Source: Anadara kagoshimensis
Lineage: Eukaryota > Mollusca > Bivalvia > Arcoida > Arcidae
NCBI GenBank assembly: GCA_021292105.1
Contig: CM037865.1
Span: forward strand, 68,431,356 to 68,495,355
Direction: 5' to 3'
DNA length: 64,000 nucleotides
Numbering within the stretch: position 1 is the stretch's first letter; each line of letters begins with the position of its first letter. The notes beneath the pieces are model-generated. The model was not told the origin of the DNA. It worked only from the letters and a program-made list of their open reading frames with translations, and did no database searches. The position numbers were made by a program, and so were the translations under genes. Positions 35,717 to 48,349 of the stretch are shown one piece after another.

Positions 35717-38700
35717 TTGGTATATTATATAATATATACAATAACATTTCATACACGCTATCTTCCTGGTGCATCAAAAGTTACAAATTACAAGTAAATG
35801 ACAAAAAGTATAAAGCACTTTAGAATATCGATAATAGAGAAGCATTTTGGTTGAGTAGTACATCTTCTTTTATTAAAACGTATGTTTAACTATTTGTTAC
35901 CATATGTGATAGAGTAGTCGCATGTAGATATATTCAAGAGAAAACTGCTGCAGTGCAATATGCATTGCAATGCCTATTTTCATAATCAAATGTGTATTTC
36001 AGTAAATTGCATACTAAGTTACTTATTAAATAGGGACAAAAATGTTCTGGAAACACAGAAACTGTACTTGTGATAAAAATATACACCAGACTGACCTCAG
36101 GGGTATGCATATCTACCAAAAACAACATTATTGTGTATTATGTAATATATACCATAAGGAACCAATTATTTACCGTATTAGAAGAGACAGACAAACAGAA
36201 GCGTTAACAATCATGACGCAATTTGTATTAATTCACGATGAGTGTCTAAATTAGGTTTCAATATACAACTCAAGATCCTGTCTGGTTGTTTAGGTTCAGT
36301 TGTCACTGCAATTACACAAACCCAAGTGAAATATTTTACCTAGATAATGATTCTTCTTTCCGGAAAATAAAAATGTGAATTGCTCAAGCTTGATTTGCAT
36401 TCAAAGCCCTGCCAGTTGAGAAATTATTCTTTTGTCTAAATTGCTTAACGTCTGATGTAAATCTGAAGTAAACAGCGTTTAATTTATTCTTTTTCAATCC
36501 TAAAATGAATAAAACCTATTTTTTTCACAATATGATCAAAGCATTATTGTATTCCTAAACTGCAAGTGTAGTGCTGTAACAATGGTACAATATGTAATGT
36601 TGGTTACTTGGTAATGCTTTGCTGAACATTTAATATGTTTAAATTTTAAAAGGTTTCAATGAAGCTGAAATGCACGGCGGTATAAATAGGTGCAATACAA
36701 ATCTTGTAACGTAAGTGAGATTATACTTTTGCAACAGACAATTTCACTCATAAAACAACAAAACCAAATGTGCTTTGAAAACAATAGAGCAACGTATTTA
36801 ACAAAATCTGAATAGATTTACCAGGGGCAAAGGCGTTTACAATAACATCTCTGTTAGTGCAGTCAAATTTGGCATTATCAAATGTTTAGATAATAATTCG
36901 AAAGACGTTAAAAACATAAAGATAGATTTGTAAACCAAAACTACTGTGACAAAATGAAAAGTAATAAAAAATAAGGGGATTATAACGAGGTTTTACTGTA
37001 TATTTTTTATACTTCTCCGTTTTACATGTTCTTTATTTAACTGACTACTTGAAAACACATAAGTTAATCCTCCAGCGCGAGGTATTAGAATAACAACATC
37101 AAAAGCATAAAAAACCGCATACCTTGAATCATTCCCGATTCCGGGGAACAGGTCAAAATTGTTCTCCATATTGTTTATGATTCAGGCTTTTTTCAAGTAC
37201 AATTCCTTCGGTTGCGGCTTTATATTACCTTTCTTTTTCTATCGTTAACACATGCTTGCTAAGGAAGACGCGAAGACAATGGTTTTATTACAAAAATAAC
37301 TTACAGTATATATGTTTATTTAAGTCTTGTTGATCTCTCAAACATTTCCAGGTGAAAAAGCGGCTTGTAAATATTACATTTGATGTTGATTCAGTTTGTT
37401 TTTGAAATGTATTACTTAGAATCCGTTAATATCCTACAGACTACCTCTGATAATTCATAAACCAATTTATATCTTTTGAGATGTTTACCGTTACATTTAA
37501 CGAAAAAAAATCTTTGTAATGATATAATATGTCCTTACTCTTTTTAATATAATATATATTTCAACACTAAGGGTGGTCATCTGAATGTATTAACATTTTA
37601 ATTTGCAGATATGCCAATCTGCTGGGACAGTCTGTTACAATGGAACATATATTGTGATATACATTATGTATATGGTATCGTTTTATTTATAACCTTAAAT
37701 TTCCTGCCTTGATCAACTAGTTGCATCCATATATAGCTAGAAATAAAATAAATAAAAGAAACAGATTTATTGATAATTAAATCTGCCGTAGTATATAAGT
37801 TATTCTTAACGTCAAAATATTATTGGTAAAACAAATTCATGACACTGCTATGTATTTGACTTATAAAATTGTATTAGCCGGCCATTTTCAATGATAGCGT
37901 CTTGTCTCTGAAACAGAATTGCATGGTATGCTTGTATACTGTAAATGATATATATATCTTTTCTTTCTGATTTTGCCCTGTACCGAATGACACTGTTTTA
38001 ATGAGTTAGCATTAGAGATTATGGATAGTAATGAATCTTAATTGAAATGCAAGAAAACGTGCAATTTATTTATAAAAAGACGGAAATCACGCTGTCTTTT
38101 ACCCATCATGCGATAATTGAAGCAAAAACTAAATTGTATAAGGATATGTCTCAATTGCTTTAAATTATTCCAAAAAGTTTAACAAAATGATAGGGTAATC
38201 ACTACAAAAGTAGGAATTGACTCTAATCACAAAGTACAAAAAATAATAACTGGGGAATTAGCCAATAGAGAACTTGGTTGTCTATGCCAAAAACATTTGC
38301 CTTGAACAAAATGATTCCACGGATGACGTAAAGACTCCAGAATTGCAATAAGGCTTGTATATCTAAGTGTTAGATTAGTATTTGACGCAAAATACAGTGC
38401 GCATCGTCACTTTGAAATAATGTTGATGGAATCTCATATTTTATGTTGTTAACCTGACACCAGAGTATAACATATGTTTTTCAAATCATTTCCATTTTCA
38501 AACGACCCGCAATACATACTCCGGTCCTCTAGGCCAGATGGCATCAGTAAATATATATAAAATGTTTTGATTTACGCTCAATGTTGTCTTTTGTTTCCTC
38601 CAAATTTTTACAACGCCATTCGGTACAAATTTAATATTTTGATCATGATATAAATAGTTTATTATTGGTGTCTAGCAATTGTGTTTGCTTATCGGCTTTA

Positions 38701-38879
38701 ATCATATGTTATTTAAATAGTATGCGGTATTTTTGGTAAACAACATGCAAAAAGGTTATTTCTTTATGCTAAGTTACATTTATAATTTATGACAATACAT
38801 TAGTCGCTATATACCCAATTTAAGAAAATGTGGTATATAACAATTTTAACAATTTTATATTTAAGAAAATTCCAGCAGT
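35717..38879. other. Non-coding duplicated stretch
   Basis: Aligned with about 9303-12480. It carries about 87 extra bases near 37350-37435 and lacks some short segments. No gene recognised. Confidence 0.6.
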
Positions 38880-39440
38880 GTGATTACAACAGTTTACATC
38901 AATATATACACATTGATTGGTCAAGATATATATATGTTTAAGCTTGACCAATCATCGAAATGTTGTTCAGATAATATCTCAATGAATAAAACAACTGTGT
39001 ATAATTGTTATCTAATCATTTAAGAATAACATTAAATCAGTAAGGTCAGTTCGTATTGAATTTATTTTATTTATAATTTTAGTAGAGATCTTGGCTCAAG
39101 TTTTAACTGTTAGTAGCTAATTGTAAACTTTCAGGTCACTCAATACATATTATATTCCTGTTTTTCGTTCTTTTTTGAAAATTCAATACAATCAAATGAC
39201 AATAATGACTTGAATCTACAAGATTGTTATTTAAAAACACTGTAACTATACCTATAACAATATTGTGTCGACAAAATAGACCAGATGACTAAATTATCTA
39301 CTGCTGATATCACGGGAATAATTTCGAAAGGCTATAGTGTCGATATGAAATGATAACGTGCCAATTTTTAAGGTTTTTCCTTTGCTTCTGGAGTGTGATT
39401 TAGACATGGATTTGTATGTTTGTTTTTATTTGTGTAATTA
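38880..39440. other. Block of copy B not aligned to copy A but related to 61940-62520
   Basis: It contains an inverted repeat (38914-38925 against 38943-38954, TGATTGGTCAAG and CTTGACCAATCA). It also has a series of blocks shared with the right end of the window: GAGATCTT, TTCAGGTCACTCAATA, ACAATCAAATG, TGAATCTACAAG, TATAACAATATTGTGTCGACA and ATCACGGGAATAATT. It ends in a retroelement tail (39361-39432), as does the relative at 62445-62517. Confidence 0.6.
39361..39432 (+). repeat. Retroelement 3' tail remnant
   Basis: AAGGTTTTTCCTTTGCTTCTGGA, GTGATTTAGACATGGATTTGTATGTTTG (two blocks) match the terminal 70 bases of the family. It is equivalent to 12691-12736. Confidence 0.75.
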
Positions 39441-41532
39441 CAACTGAATCAATGAAATGGATACTGTCCTAAGTTTCTGATATTTTTCATCTCTGAAATA
39501 AAATAAAATCACCAAGATTAGATTTTTTCCAAATATCCAATCGGACCGGAGATGAAAGGTTGTAGTCGTTTTTTTTTTTGTATCGCGCTTAATTTAGCTA
39601 ATGTTGCAAAACATTTTCTGTAGCATTCCATCGTATTTCAGCCTCTTATCTTGAATCAGAAACGGTTTATTTAGATTACATAATACTTCCAAATACAGTT
39701 ATGAATCTCATACGTATGCTATTGTGTGTAGCAGACTTCTCACGTATATATTTAAATCAAAGTGCTTATTTAGGCTTGATTCGAACGTGTTAGTTTTTTC
39801 TGTTGTGTAGTGTTCTTTTTTAAGATAGTCATATACATGAACTTCACAATACAGTTGCATGACGTAATATGTGTCTCCGCAATATGGTCAATTTGGTAAA
39901 AATCACACGTACTCAAAATGGTTAATTACATTCTTTTTACATCACAGAAGACTCCGGAAAGTTGTCGTCCTGTTAAAATTTACAGAATATCTTCGTTTAC
40001 TTTGCGCTGATATTGTGATTTGGGCAAGGCATTGTATATTTGTTATTGATTAACGATTGATGTCTCAGTTTTGTGGAAGCATTAAAGCAAGAACATTATG
40101 TTAATATCTCTCCTATTTTGAGTTGAGTTAAGCAATGGTGTTTAAATTCCTAGTCAAGAATATTTCACTTAAATCGAGACGTCGCCAGCTATTGTAGATT
40201 TTTTTCCTGTGCGTTGCGTAAGTGAAATTATACAAGAGGGTTCTTTAGTGTGTCAAGCCCATCCTGACACAGGATCACGTTTCTAATCAGGTTCTAATCC
40301 TTCGATTTTGACATTTTGGATCAAGACCGATTAGAGATGTCGACAGTATCCAATAAAGTACCAGCTACTGATACTTTTAGGTTAGTATCCAATCTATCGA
40401 ACCTAGCACAGTTGGTTTCTATACATTCGCCATAATGACAACTGCAACCAAGTACATGTATATTCAAAACATGTTTAAAAATTTTGTGAACATTGATTTT
40501 TTCATCATAAAGAAAATTGTAATCATAGAAAGTTTTGAAGGTTTTTAAATAACAGTTAGTTTTCAACTTGAAATAAATTTCCATTTATTAGTATATGGTT
40601 CTGTTTAAAAATTGTATTCAATTTTTTGTGTATTCCTTTATACAATTTCAATTTAAAAAAGGAGATGCAAAAATAAGTGGAAATGTTTATAATTTATTTT
40701 GCTGAAACAAAATATTTATTATCTATATGTATGATACACAAAAGACGTTTATATTCTTCTTGGCTTATTTTCATTTAGAGCGAACATATTGACTTGATAG
40801 AGTATAATAGCAAATGCACCTTTCGGCATGGCGTTGACTTTTGTTTTAACTACCATGAATGGTAAAACAGATACCCAGTCTAATACTTATTACCAGAACC
40901 TAATCTATAGGTATCGTCTACCGAATTAAATTGAATATATCTGCAAGCGTATATATTAAAAGATCGTGGCAGTGGTCGCTTAATTCAATACATTTTGATT
41001 CACTTGCCCACATGCTAAGAATCTATCTATGCAAATTTCAAAATAGCCATTGATATCTGTGACATTCCAAATATGTTTTAAATTACTTTGCCTAATGGGG
41101 TCATCCAATTTAAAATTGCTGATAGTTTGATACAGAGCCAGCCAGAATAAATAACATTTTGTATTCAATGATTGGATATATGTTGGCACTATAGTACCGA
41201 TGACTTAGGAATGATGCGTTTAAGGACAGCGTACAACATACAGCTGAACTAAGTCCAATTCATTATCTTTGATTGTCACTTATAATGATCCGTATCGATT
41301 ACCATCTATGAAGCAGATTCATGGACTAAATATTCATTCCTATGATGGAATCGTATCAGAAATTGGCCATACAGTATAAAAATATGTAGTTAAAAACTAA
41401 ATGTTTGATAATTAGATATTGGCTTATTTGGAGATAGTAAAATTTGAATTATAGCCCCAAATATGCCTCAACCATAACAATAGTTAAACTATGAAGCAAC
41501 CACATGTAGCTTACAAAGTTCGGCTTAAGTGA
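39441..41532. other. Duplicated stretch with short minus-strand frames, product unknown
   Basis: Equivalent to about 12737-14740. Two minus-strand frames are seen: 40980-41189, which shares about 50 codons with 14203-14466, and 40321-40584, which contains a CSCHYGEC motif also legible in a broken frame of copy A (about 13660-13720). A dispersed motif lies at 40120-40190. Nothing identifies a protein family, and the frames are not joined by recognisable splice sites. Confidence 0.3.
40120..40190 (+). repeat. Short dispersed motif, copy B
   Basis: AATGGTGTTTAAATTCCTAGTCA, ATATTTCACTTAAATCGAGAC; equivalent to 13354-13425 and related to 20681-20728. Confidence 0.45.
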
Positions 41533-41708
41533 TAAAAAACCAACATACTAATCCATTTCCGAATCACAATCCAGAAGCAAAGTAAAATCTTTGGAACTGA
41601 CAAGTTAGGTTAGACACGTGAACTTCCACCAGAGAAGAGAGGCCGGGTGCTCCGGAAGGGTAAGCACCTTCTGTTTAGCTAGCTACACCCGCCACGTGTG
41701 TGTATCAC
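41533..41708 (-). repeat. 5'-truncated retroelement tail inserted in copy B only
   Basis: A well-preserved tail from the CATACTAATCC end through CAGAAGCAAAGTAAAATC, CACGTGAACTTCCACCAG and GGCCGGGTGCTCCGGAAGGG to ACCCGCCACGTGTGTG. Copy A has only about 20 unrelated bases at this position (near 14710). It lies 40 bases from an older fragment of the same family in the same orientation (41746-42140). Confidence 0.9.
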
Positions 41709-41745
41709 AATTTCAATAACTCCAGAATCATATGGTACAAAAGTT

Positions 41746-42140
41746 AAAACTAACATACTTATCCATGTCCTAATCACAATCCCTAAGTAAAGTAAAAAAT
41801 ACAAATGAAACTGGAAAATTATTTAAAACACATGAACTCCCCCCAGAAAAATTAAATTCGATCCTCGGAAGTGTATGCATCTTCTGTTAAGCTAGCTACA
41901 CCTGCCAAATGTTTCATCAAAATTGAGAAGAACTGTGGGGCGTAAACAATAGCTATGGTGATCGCGGACATATTGAGGCATCATACTTATCAACAATATT
42001 GTAATGACGGCCATCAAGCATTTACAGGGACCTGATAGGCCAAAGTTTGCAATATTCATGCGTTAATTATTTTTTTAAGAGTTGCTTCCTTCAATAAATT
42101 AAGACCCTGTATTGGAAATAAGCTCTAACTCAGAGCATCA
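41746..42140 (-). repeat. Retroelement 3' fragment (copy B partner)
   Basis: Duplicate of 14761-15165: AAAACTAACATACTTATCC, TCCTCGGAAGTG, AATGACGGCCATCAAGC. Confidence 0.85.
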
Positions 42141-43694
42141 GATATTATCAACAGGTATTTCATAAACCATCCATTTTTATTATCCCTACAGTTAGAAATA
42201 GTTGTTAGAATCAGTCAGGGATAATTTGAAGAATTTAACTGTTAACCTAAAATTGGTGTAGGGTACTTGATATAATTCAAATCAAATGATTTAAATATCA
42301 GAGAAACTAAATAGTTAATAAAGTTAAGGAACTATATGTTGCGTACTACATAAGGTTGCTTATCTAAATATCAATAACGTGAGAATCATGCTCTGCTGGC
42401 ATTGGAAACACGTACGGGAATAAATATTGTGATTTTCTTCCCTCTATACTGCAGAAAATGCAAATGAATCTGCCTTCGATGACACGATTTGTATTCATTG
42501 TAAAATTGAATCAGATATGAAGTACTTGCGGAGTATTTCATGTAGAATAATTGAATTACTGACATTAAGGAAAATTTAAGACTTAATTTACACACTAAGA
42601 AGAAATACTTCGATCTTCTCCTTAAAGTGTGTCACTGTTAAACAGTTCAGGTCATATTGTTGATTTGATTAAACACTTAATCATCCCTAAAAAACAATTT
42701 AATTAAATTGGGGAATGGTTTTCTACTGCGGTTTCTAAATTGATGGTACTTAAGGTAATTCATCGAAAATGATTGATACTTTAATAAGATTTTATAGACT
42801 TTCTCTCCAAGAGCTGTTCTTAAATTTAATTCAAAACTTAGGAAGAAGGTTTCTCATAATAAATACGAAAGTAATCGCTGTAAGGCTTAAATTCAAAAGT
42901 TAATTAGACGTTAAGTTTAATTGTAATCTTATGGGTAAAATAAAACAATCGTCTGTTTATATTTTGGTCACGTCCGTGCATGGCACTAATGCATAAAAAT
43001 GTCAAATATTAAGGTTTGAAAAATGGCAACAAAAAAATTAGACGTGAAAATCAAAAAAAAAAACCGTTATTAATTGTCTTCGTTTGGATATAGCTGAACA
43101 CGATTAATTGAATCTGTAGTTTTTTATCAATGGCTCTCAATTGATAGTAATGAATAAAACATGGGTCTTCCAAATAAATATTCCATATTTGCTACTGAGG
43201 CTAAAGCTAAAATACCCGCTGTAGAATTATTTTAAAATCAATTCATAGCAATTGCAGTCTGTGTTTCCATATTTTATCTGTCCTTCGGGCTATAAAAAGA
43301 ACGAAAAAAAATAACTCAATATTTCATTTGTTAAATTCTGTAATTGCATGCAAATACATAAACCGGTTCTTATTTTAAATAATATTATATAATGTTTACA
43401 ATTGGTATAAAAAAGCAGATGGGTCATTCGAATCAGTTGCTTAAATAAAACTCGTGCCGTAATTCTGCATAGTGGTTTAAAACCATTGGTATTCACTTAT
43501 ATTAATATACAATTATATCAATGAAGGATGTCAAATCAATGTATATCCAGGAACACAATTTCTGATCTATTCGGTATTGTCCTGATTTGCAACTTTGCCT
43601 CGCTACACCAGGCATATGTTTTAACAAATTATTTACTTACCATTCTTTTACAAAAACAATGTTAAAAAACAAACAAAAAACAAATAAAAAACCA
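42141..43694. other. Non-coding duplicated stretch
   Basis: Aligned with about 15166-16689, including the block 42558-42810 that is about 95% identical to copy A. No gene recognised. Confidence 0.55.
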
Positions 43695-43735
43695 TACTAA
43701 TCCGGACATGGATTAGTATTTATGTTTTTGACTAT
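43695..43735 (+). repeat. Retroelement 3' ends head to head, copy B
   Basis: CATACTAATCC is followed directly by GGACATGGATTAGTAT, giving an inverted repeat ACTAATCC-GGACAT-GGATTAGT. The outer flanks AAACAAATAAAAAACC and TTTATGTTTTTGAC extend the symmetry of the family 3' end. Two termini appear to be fused. Confidence 0.55.
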
Positions 43736-44822
43736 ATAGAATGAAGCAATTTAAAACATACTATTTTTATTATCTATGTTTAATAGATTCTCCAAGACCC
43801 GTATCACTATGCTAATGTTAAAACTAAAATACATCTAGCTAATATAGGTAACATAGGTAATAACGAATAATACTTGATGAATGTATTTAGAAAAGAAACG
43901 AAATAATTTTAGGAAATAAATGTATATAAATATAAGAAGGTTCTTGAATATTTAACTGAATTCTTAACTTAAGACTAGTAAAGAAGTATCATATACTAAA
44001 CACAAAAATTAAATAGCACATCAAAAACATTATTTAATTTTGTAAAACGAAAATCACATCATTTCATATTCACACTTCTGATAATTTTATTTAGGAGATT
44101 AAATTTCATGCACAAAAATACTTCATAACATCATTTGAAAGAAAAAAGAATGAGAACAAAATACAGATGGATTTGACATTTTTCACTTTTAAGATTTTTA
44201 TTTCAAATTTTACAACAGACAAGGCAATAAATAGTGCTATATAGACATCTTTCTACATATTCTATATAAATTAATTGTCATCTCTGTAACGGTTTCACTT
44301 GATTGCTTCTATCAGAAAATGAAATACTGATCAAAAGTTTTCTTTTCATAATACAGTATCATCTGCAACCAACAAAGCTTTGCTACATTAACTGAAGGCG
44401 CAATGATAGATTGGAATAGCTTTACTAACCATTGTTTATCTGCAAGGACAATAACCTGATTTAAAGATGCATACATTGAAGACAGTCATTTATTTTTACC
44501 GTTTCTGGACACAAAAATGAACCTTCTGTCAACAGCTAGGTCAGAGACACTCACTGGGAGCAAAAATGTCAGATATCGTAGACAATGATTAAATAGCCAG
44601 ACAATCAGTAGGATTTGTATACTTTGACAATAAAAACTTAGTAGAGAATAAACCAATGTTTTCAACTTCCTGGCAAATTATATTCTGTCACCTTCTCACA
44701 TTGATATTTTAAGACAATAAATAGAAGACAATACTACCGATAATTAGACTGATGTCGTTGCCGTTTACTGTCGATTTAAAACGCAGTGAGACAAAGTTGT
44801 ACATTAGATACTGTTAAATCAA

Positions 44823-45000
44823 AGATAAACATACCAATCCATGTCCAAATTACAATTCAAAAGCAAAGTAAAAAAGTATGAAATTGGCTAATTCATTTAA
44901 ACACGTAGACCTGCTGCAAACAAGTCATGTCGGGTGCTTTAGAAGGGTAAGCACTCCTCCGTTTGTTGCTGGCTTTAACCGCCACGTATGAAGTTAACGA
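44823..45000 (-). repeat. Degraded retroelement 3' tail fragment (copy B partner)
   Basis: AAACATACCAATCCATGTCC, AAAAGCAAAGTAAAAA, GTCGGGTGCTTTAGAAGGG, GTAAGCACTCC and CCGCCACGTATG match the family. It is better preserved than the copy A partner at 17572-17705. Confidence 0.8.
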
Positions 45001-45840
45001 TATTTGCATTCCATTGATAATTGCAATAATGTTAATGATATATTTCAAAAACGTACTTTCTGATTTTTCTATGTTAACTGTGTTGGTTTATATATTGTTC
45101 AGAACTCAATTATACTTACTTTTGTCTTATCCTCTTTACAGCTGTAATATTGTTTTAATACGACAGTTCTAAGGTATCTAGTGACTTGTGGTGAAGGACG
45201 CATTCTGCAATATAGAAGATTTAGTCATGTCTGACTAGATAAACATTTCCAATCATTTTTTATCGATATATTTTGTAGCTCGTTCTGTTACATCTTTTTT
45301 TCAGAATTCTACTTTTTCATTTTTGATAGCCGTAATACTGTAAAACTAAAATTACTTTTTCTCTTCCTTGAACAGTTAGTATTTTCAATATATCAATATA
45401 TCAAACATGACATAACACTGTAAAATATTACTGTAGTAAAACTTTTACAAATGCGTTAAATAAAATACGTGAAAAATAATCAGATACTTTATTTCTATTG
45501 GTTGAATGCAAAGTATATATTTTAACCTTAGTTGCTTCTATCCTTTCATACTTACTTACAAACGCTGATGAATATCGGTGGAGATTCAAAGGTTAATCTA
45601 CTTGATTCAAGAATGCTATGATACATATTTGTTTAAGACTAAGCGCTTTTTTATTTTAAACAAAATTGTATAGCGTAGAAGTTTAGCACAAACTATGCGA
45701 TCTTCATTTTGTGACATTTAAAATGACTTTGGTATTCATGCCAATTTTACAAAAATAAGACATAATACCAATCTGTCTTATCTCTAATAGAACGAACGAA
45801 CTTTTACCAATATGCTTTGTTGATAAAGCAATAAATCATT

Positions 45841-46130
45841 CCAAACTTACCAAGTTCAAATCACAATCCCAAAGGAAATAAAAACTTTGAACATGGAGAA
45901 GTGACTTTCCACTAGGGAAGCAAGATTGGTGCTAAGAAACGAGCCTCATTGAATTAGCCTCATCTGTCAAGAGTGAAATTGAAATTAATAACGGATAAAC
46001 ATGGAACTATGGGATGTTATATATATCTAGGGTAATTTTCGATACAAAGTATCATACTTATCAAAACATTACGATGACGACCATAAAATGTGTTGAGGGC
46101 CTTATAATTCTGGGCTTGCAACTAGTATTA
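45841..46130 (-). repeat. Retroelement 3' tail fragment (copy B partner)
   Basis: AAATCACAATCCCAAAGG, ACTTTCCACTAGGGAAG, AACATGGAACTATGGGATG, CTAGGGTAAT, CGATGACGACCATAAAA and GAGGGCCTTATAATTCTGGGC (split at 46100) follow the family order; equivalent to 18404-18660. Confidence 0.82.
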
Positions 46131-46705
46131 TTTGATTCTTGGTAGCTAATTGATTGTAAAATAAGTAAGGTTAGATCCTAAAAAGTATGATCTTAAACAA
46201 CTGTACAGTAGTTTGTCACTAAATCAAAACCCTATTATAGTTTGACAAAATACGTTTAATTTGCCTTGTTTCAGCCGCTTTTTTATTCATATGTTTTGAT
46301 TTCAATGCCTGTTGGCAAAAACGTCGTTTTCTAAAATGCTTTAGTGATTAGAAGTTGAATATTGGTGCATTAACACAGAGCACCTTAGGGAAGTATTTGA
46401 CTCAATCCTTGACATCATTTATCACAAAAACTATTGTGAAATTATTCTCATTTTATTCATGTACAATGTATCATGTTTTATTTTCAACTGGTACCTGAAG
46501 CAAAATCCACATAATTGTTTCATTCTAACTTTCCATGGCTGTCGAAATATAAATTGAAGATGACAAAACTTAATTCATTCTTTTAATGTAACTGCAATAT
46601 TTATAAACTTTTTCACCTTAAGGTAAGACTTTAAACTTTAAACATCAACTGGTTAACGCTTCATTCAGTACTGGCCTAGATCTTCATAAGTGTACAAAAC
46701 ACTTT

Positions 46706-46706
<1 letters not shown>

Positions 46707-46748
<42 letters not shown>
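46707..46748. repeat. (GT)n microsatellite, copy B
   Basis: About 21 GT units; orthologous to 19195-19243 and near the right limit of A/B homology. It gives a meaningless Cys-Val run in one frame. Confidence 0.98.
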
Positions 46749-46749
<1 letters not shown>

Positions 46750-46840
46750 AATGAATTTTATCAATTAGATATATTCATATCTATGTTATTATCTTGCAAT
46801 TATACCAAAGCTTTTTACATAATCTCTATTTTATTTTATA

Positions 46841-46968
46841 GGCCGGAGCACCCGGCCTCACTTCCCTGGTGAAAGTTCACGTGTCTAACCTAACTTGTCA
46901 TTTCCAAAGTTTTTACTTTGCTTCTGGATTGTGCTTCGGAAATGGATTAGTATGTTTGTTTTTGATTA
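46841..46968 (+). repeat. Retroelement 3' tail at the right edge of copy B
   Basis: It starts abruptly at GGCCGGAGCACCCGGCC and runs through CCTGGTGAAAGTTCACGTG, AAGTTTTTACTTTGCTTCTGG, AAATGGATTAGTATG to TTTTTGATT. The A/B similarity ends about 40 bases before it. Confidence 0.9.
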
Positions 46969-47115
46969 ATTACACACGTGACGGATCCAGCTAGCTAAAC
47001 AGGATTTGCTTGCACTGCTGGAGCACTCAATCGCATTACCCATGTGGTAGTTCCCGTGATTAACTTAATTTGCAAGTTACGGAGTTTTGACATTGCTTTG
47101 GGATTGTTGTTGTTG
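46969..47115 (+). repeat. Second retroelement tail directly following the first
   Basis: ACACACGTGACGGATCCAGC, TAGCTAAACAGGATTTGC, CTGGAGCACTCAATC, CATGTGGTAGTTCC and GGGATTG follow the family order but are more diverged than the upstream neighbour, so the younger tail inserted next to an older one. Confidence 0.8.
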
Positions 47116-48100
47116 ATATGATAGAGGTTAAATATGTGTACCATTCAATGAGAATCTGATACAAAATTTCAATTGATATTGATAAAGTTACTGTTCGATA
47201 TTGAATTTGTGTTTGATCTTTTAACACAAATAAATTAGAGATTTAATAATCTTATTGATACGCAAATCAGAGATTTAATAATCTTATTAGTTTTATTATT
47301 TTTTTCGGAAACGTCTTTTTAATCATCTTAGAATTGATGGATGAGTTCATGATCTGTTCAGGCATCGTAGCATTTTTTACACTTAATAATCATATCATCA
47401 GTTTCTTATAAAGCTCTAATACATTTCGGTTTTTAAACAATATACTATTTACAAGTGATTTAACGCTATTTGTAAACAAACAAACAAACATATTTGAATA
47501 TCATAATACAATAGTGCAAAACAGTCGCGTTGTTATTAGATTGAATTTCACTTAGAACATTTTAGGTAACCAAAATTTTAGAAAGATCGAACAGATGACC
47601 ATGTATATCAAATCGTAGATTTGCGCTGTGTGGTTTACATAATTAGGTATGGTTCTTTTCCATCAAGCATTTGTCAGAATCTTGAATGTGACACAGGACA
47701 AAATGACTAATTCACGCTTGCGGATATTTGACTTTAATTCGACGGAAATTTAAATTTCAGTCGATATAAGTTTTCGGAAATTTGCTATTTCAACAAATTT
47801 AATCCTAAGCTTATATGACTTATACGCCGCCTTTCAGCATATTTCACGATGACTGAAATGTGACTGAAATTCCAGTATACGGCTCGTTTCAGTTTACTTA
47901 AATCTAAGCTTAAATTAAAACTATCACTTATTTTTCCGTTTCAGCTTAAATTTGCACTACATATTTATCTATATTTTATATTTTTTTGTTTGCGTTTGGC
48001 TATTTTATTTACATAAAATTTTAGTTTGTGGCTTATCTTAATTTGACATCATAATCTAACGGGTTGTCCTTTTCTAAGGTGGTTTTCATTTATTTGTAAT
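47116..48100. other. Single-copy non-coding stretch
   Basis: It contains a short tandem duplication of AGAGATTTAATAATCTTATT (47233 and 47270) and several TTTCAGT-type repeats at 47740-47950. Nothing else recognised. Confidence 0.5.
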
Positions 48101-48262
48101 TGTTTGGAGGGTGAAGCTAGCTAAACAGTAGGTAGTTACCTTACACTGCACCATGCCTCACTTCCCTGGTAAATCGTCTCATGTCTAACTGCATTTATCA
48201 GGTTTACAGGTTTTTACATAAGTTTGAGAGTGTAATTAAAACATGTTCGTTTAAGATTTGTA
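48101..48262 (+). repeat. Degraded retroelement 3' tail
   Basis: GGGTGAAGCTAGCTAAACAG, CACCATGCCTCACTTCCCTGG, CATGTCTAACTGCATTT, GTTTTTACATAAG and AACATGTTCG follow the family order. It lies just left of duplication copy E. Confidence 0.75.
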
Positions 48263-48349
48263 ATATAAATACAGTTATAAATGGCCAATCAATACGTGTA
48301 CACTACTTTCTTAAATTAGTAAAATCCATCTTAATCTGTTTTTTTTTTA

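Larger units (their letters stand above)
25720..46800 (+). repeat. Segmental duplication, copy B
   Basis: This is the direct-orientation partner of 1-19285. Similarity fades just after the (GT)n tract at 46707-46748, where a retroelement tail fragment begins (46841). Blocks present here but absent from copy A include 27284-27388, about 27885-29083, 29277-29488, 33859-34285, an 87-bp block near 37350-37435, about 38880-39490 and 41533-41708. The coordinate offset from copy A grows from 25719 at the left end to about 27510 at the (GT)n tract, which these indels account for. No intact host gene was recognised. Confidence 0.95.

Noticed and set aside
46690..46872. Frame with a long Cys-Val run
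   Set aside because: It is the (GT)n microsatellite read as protein, followed by a retroelement tail.
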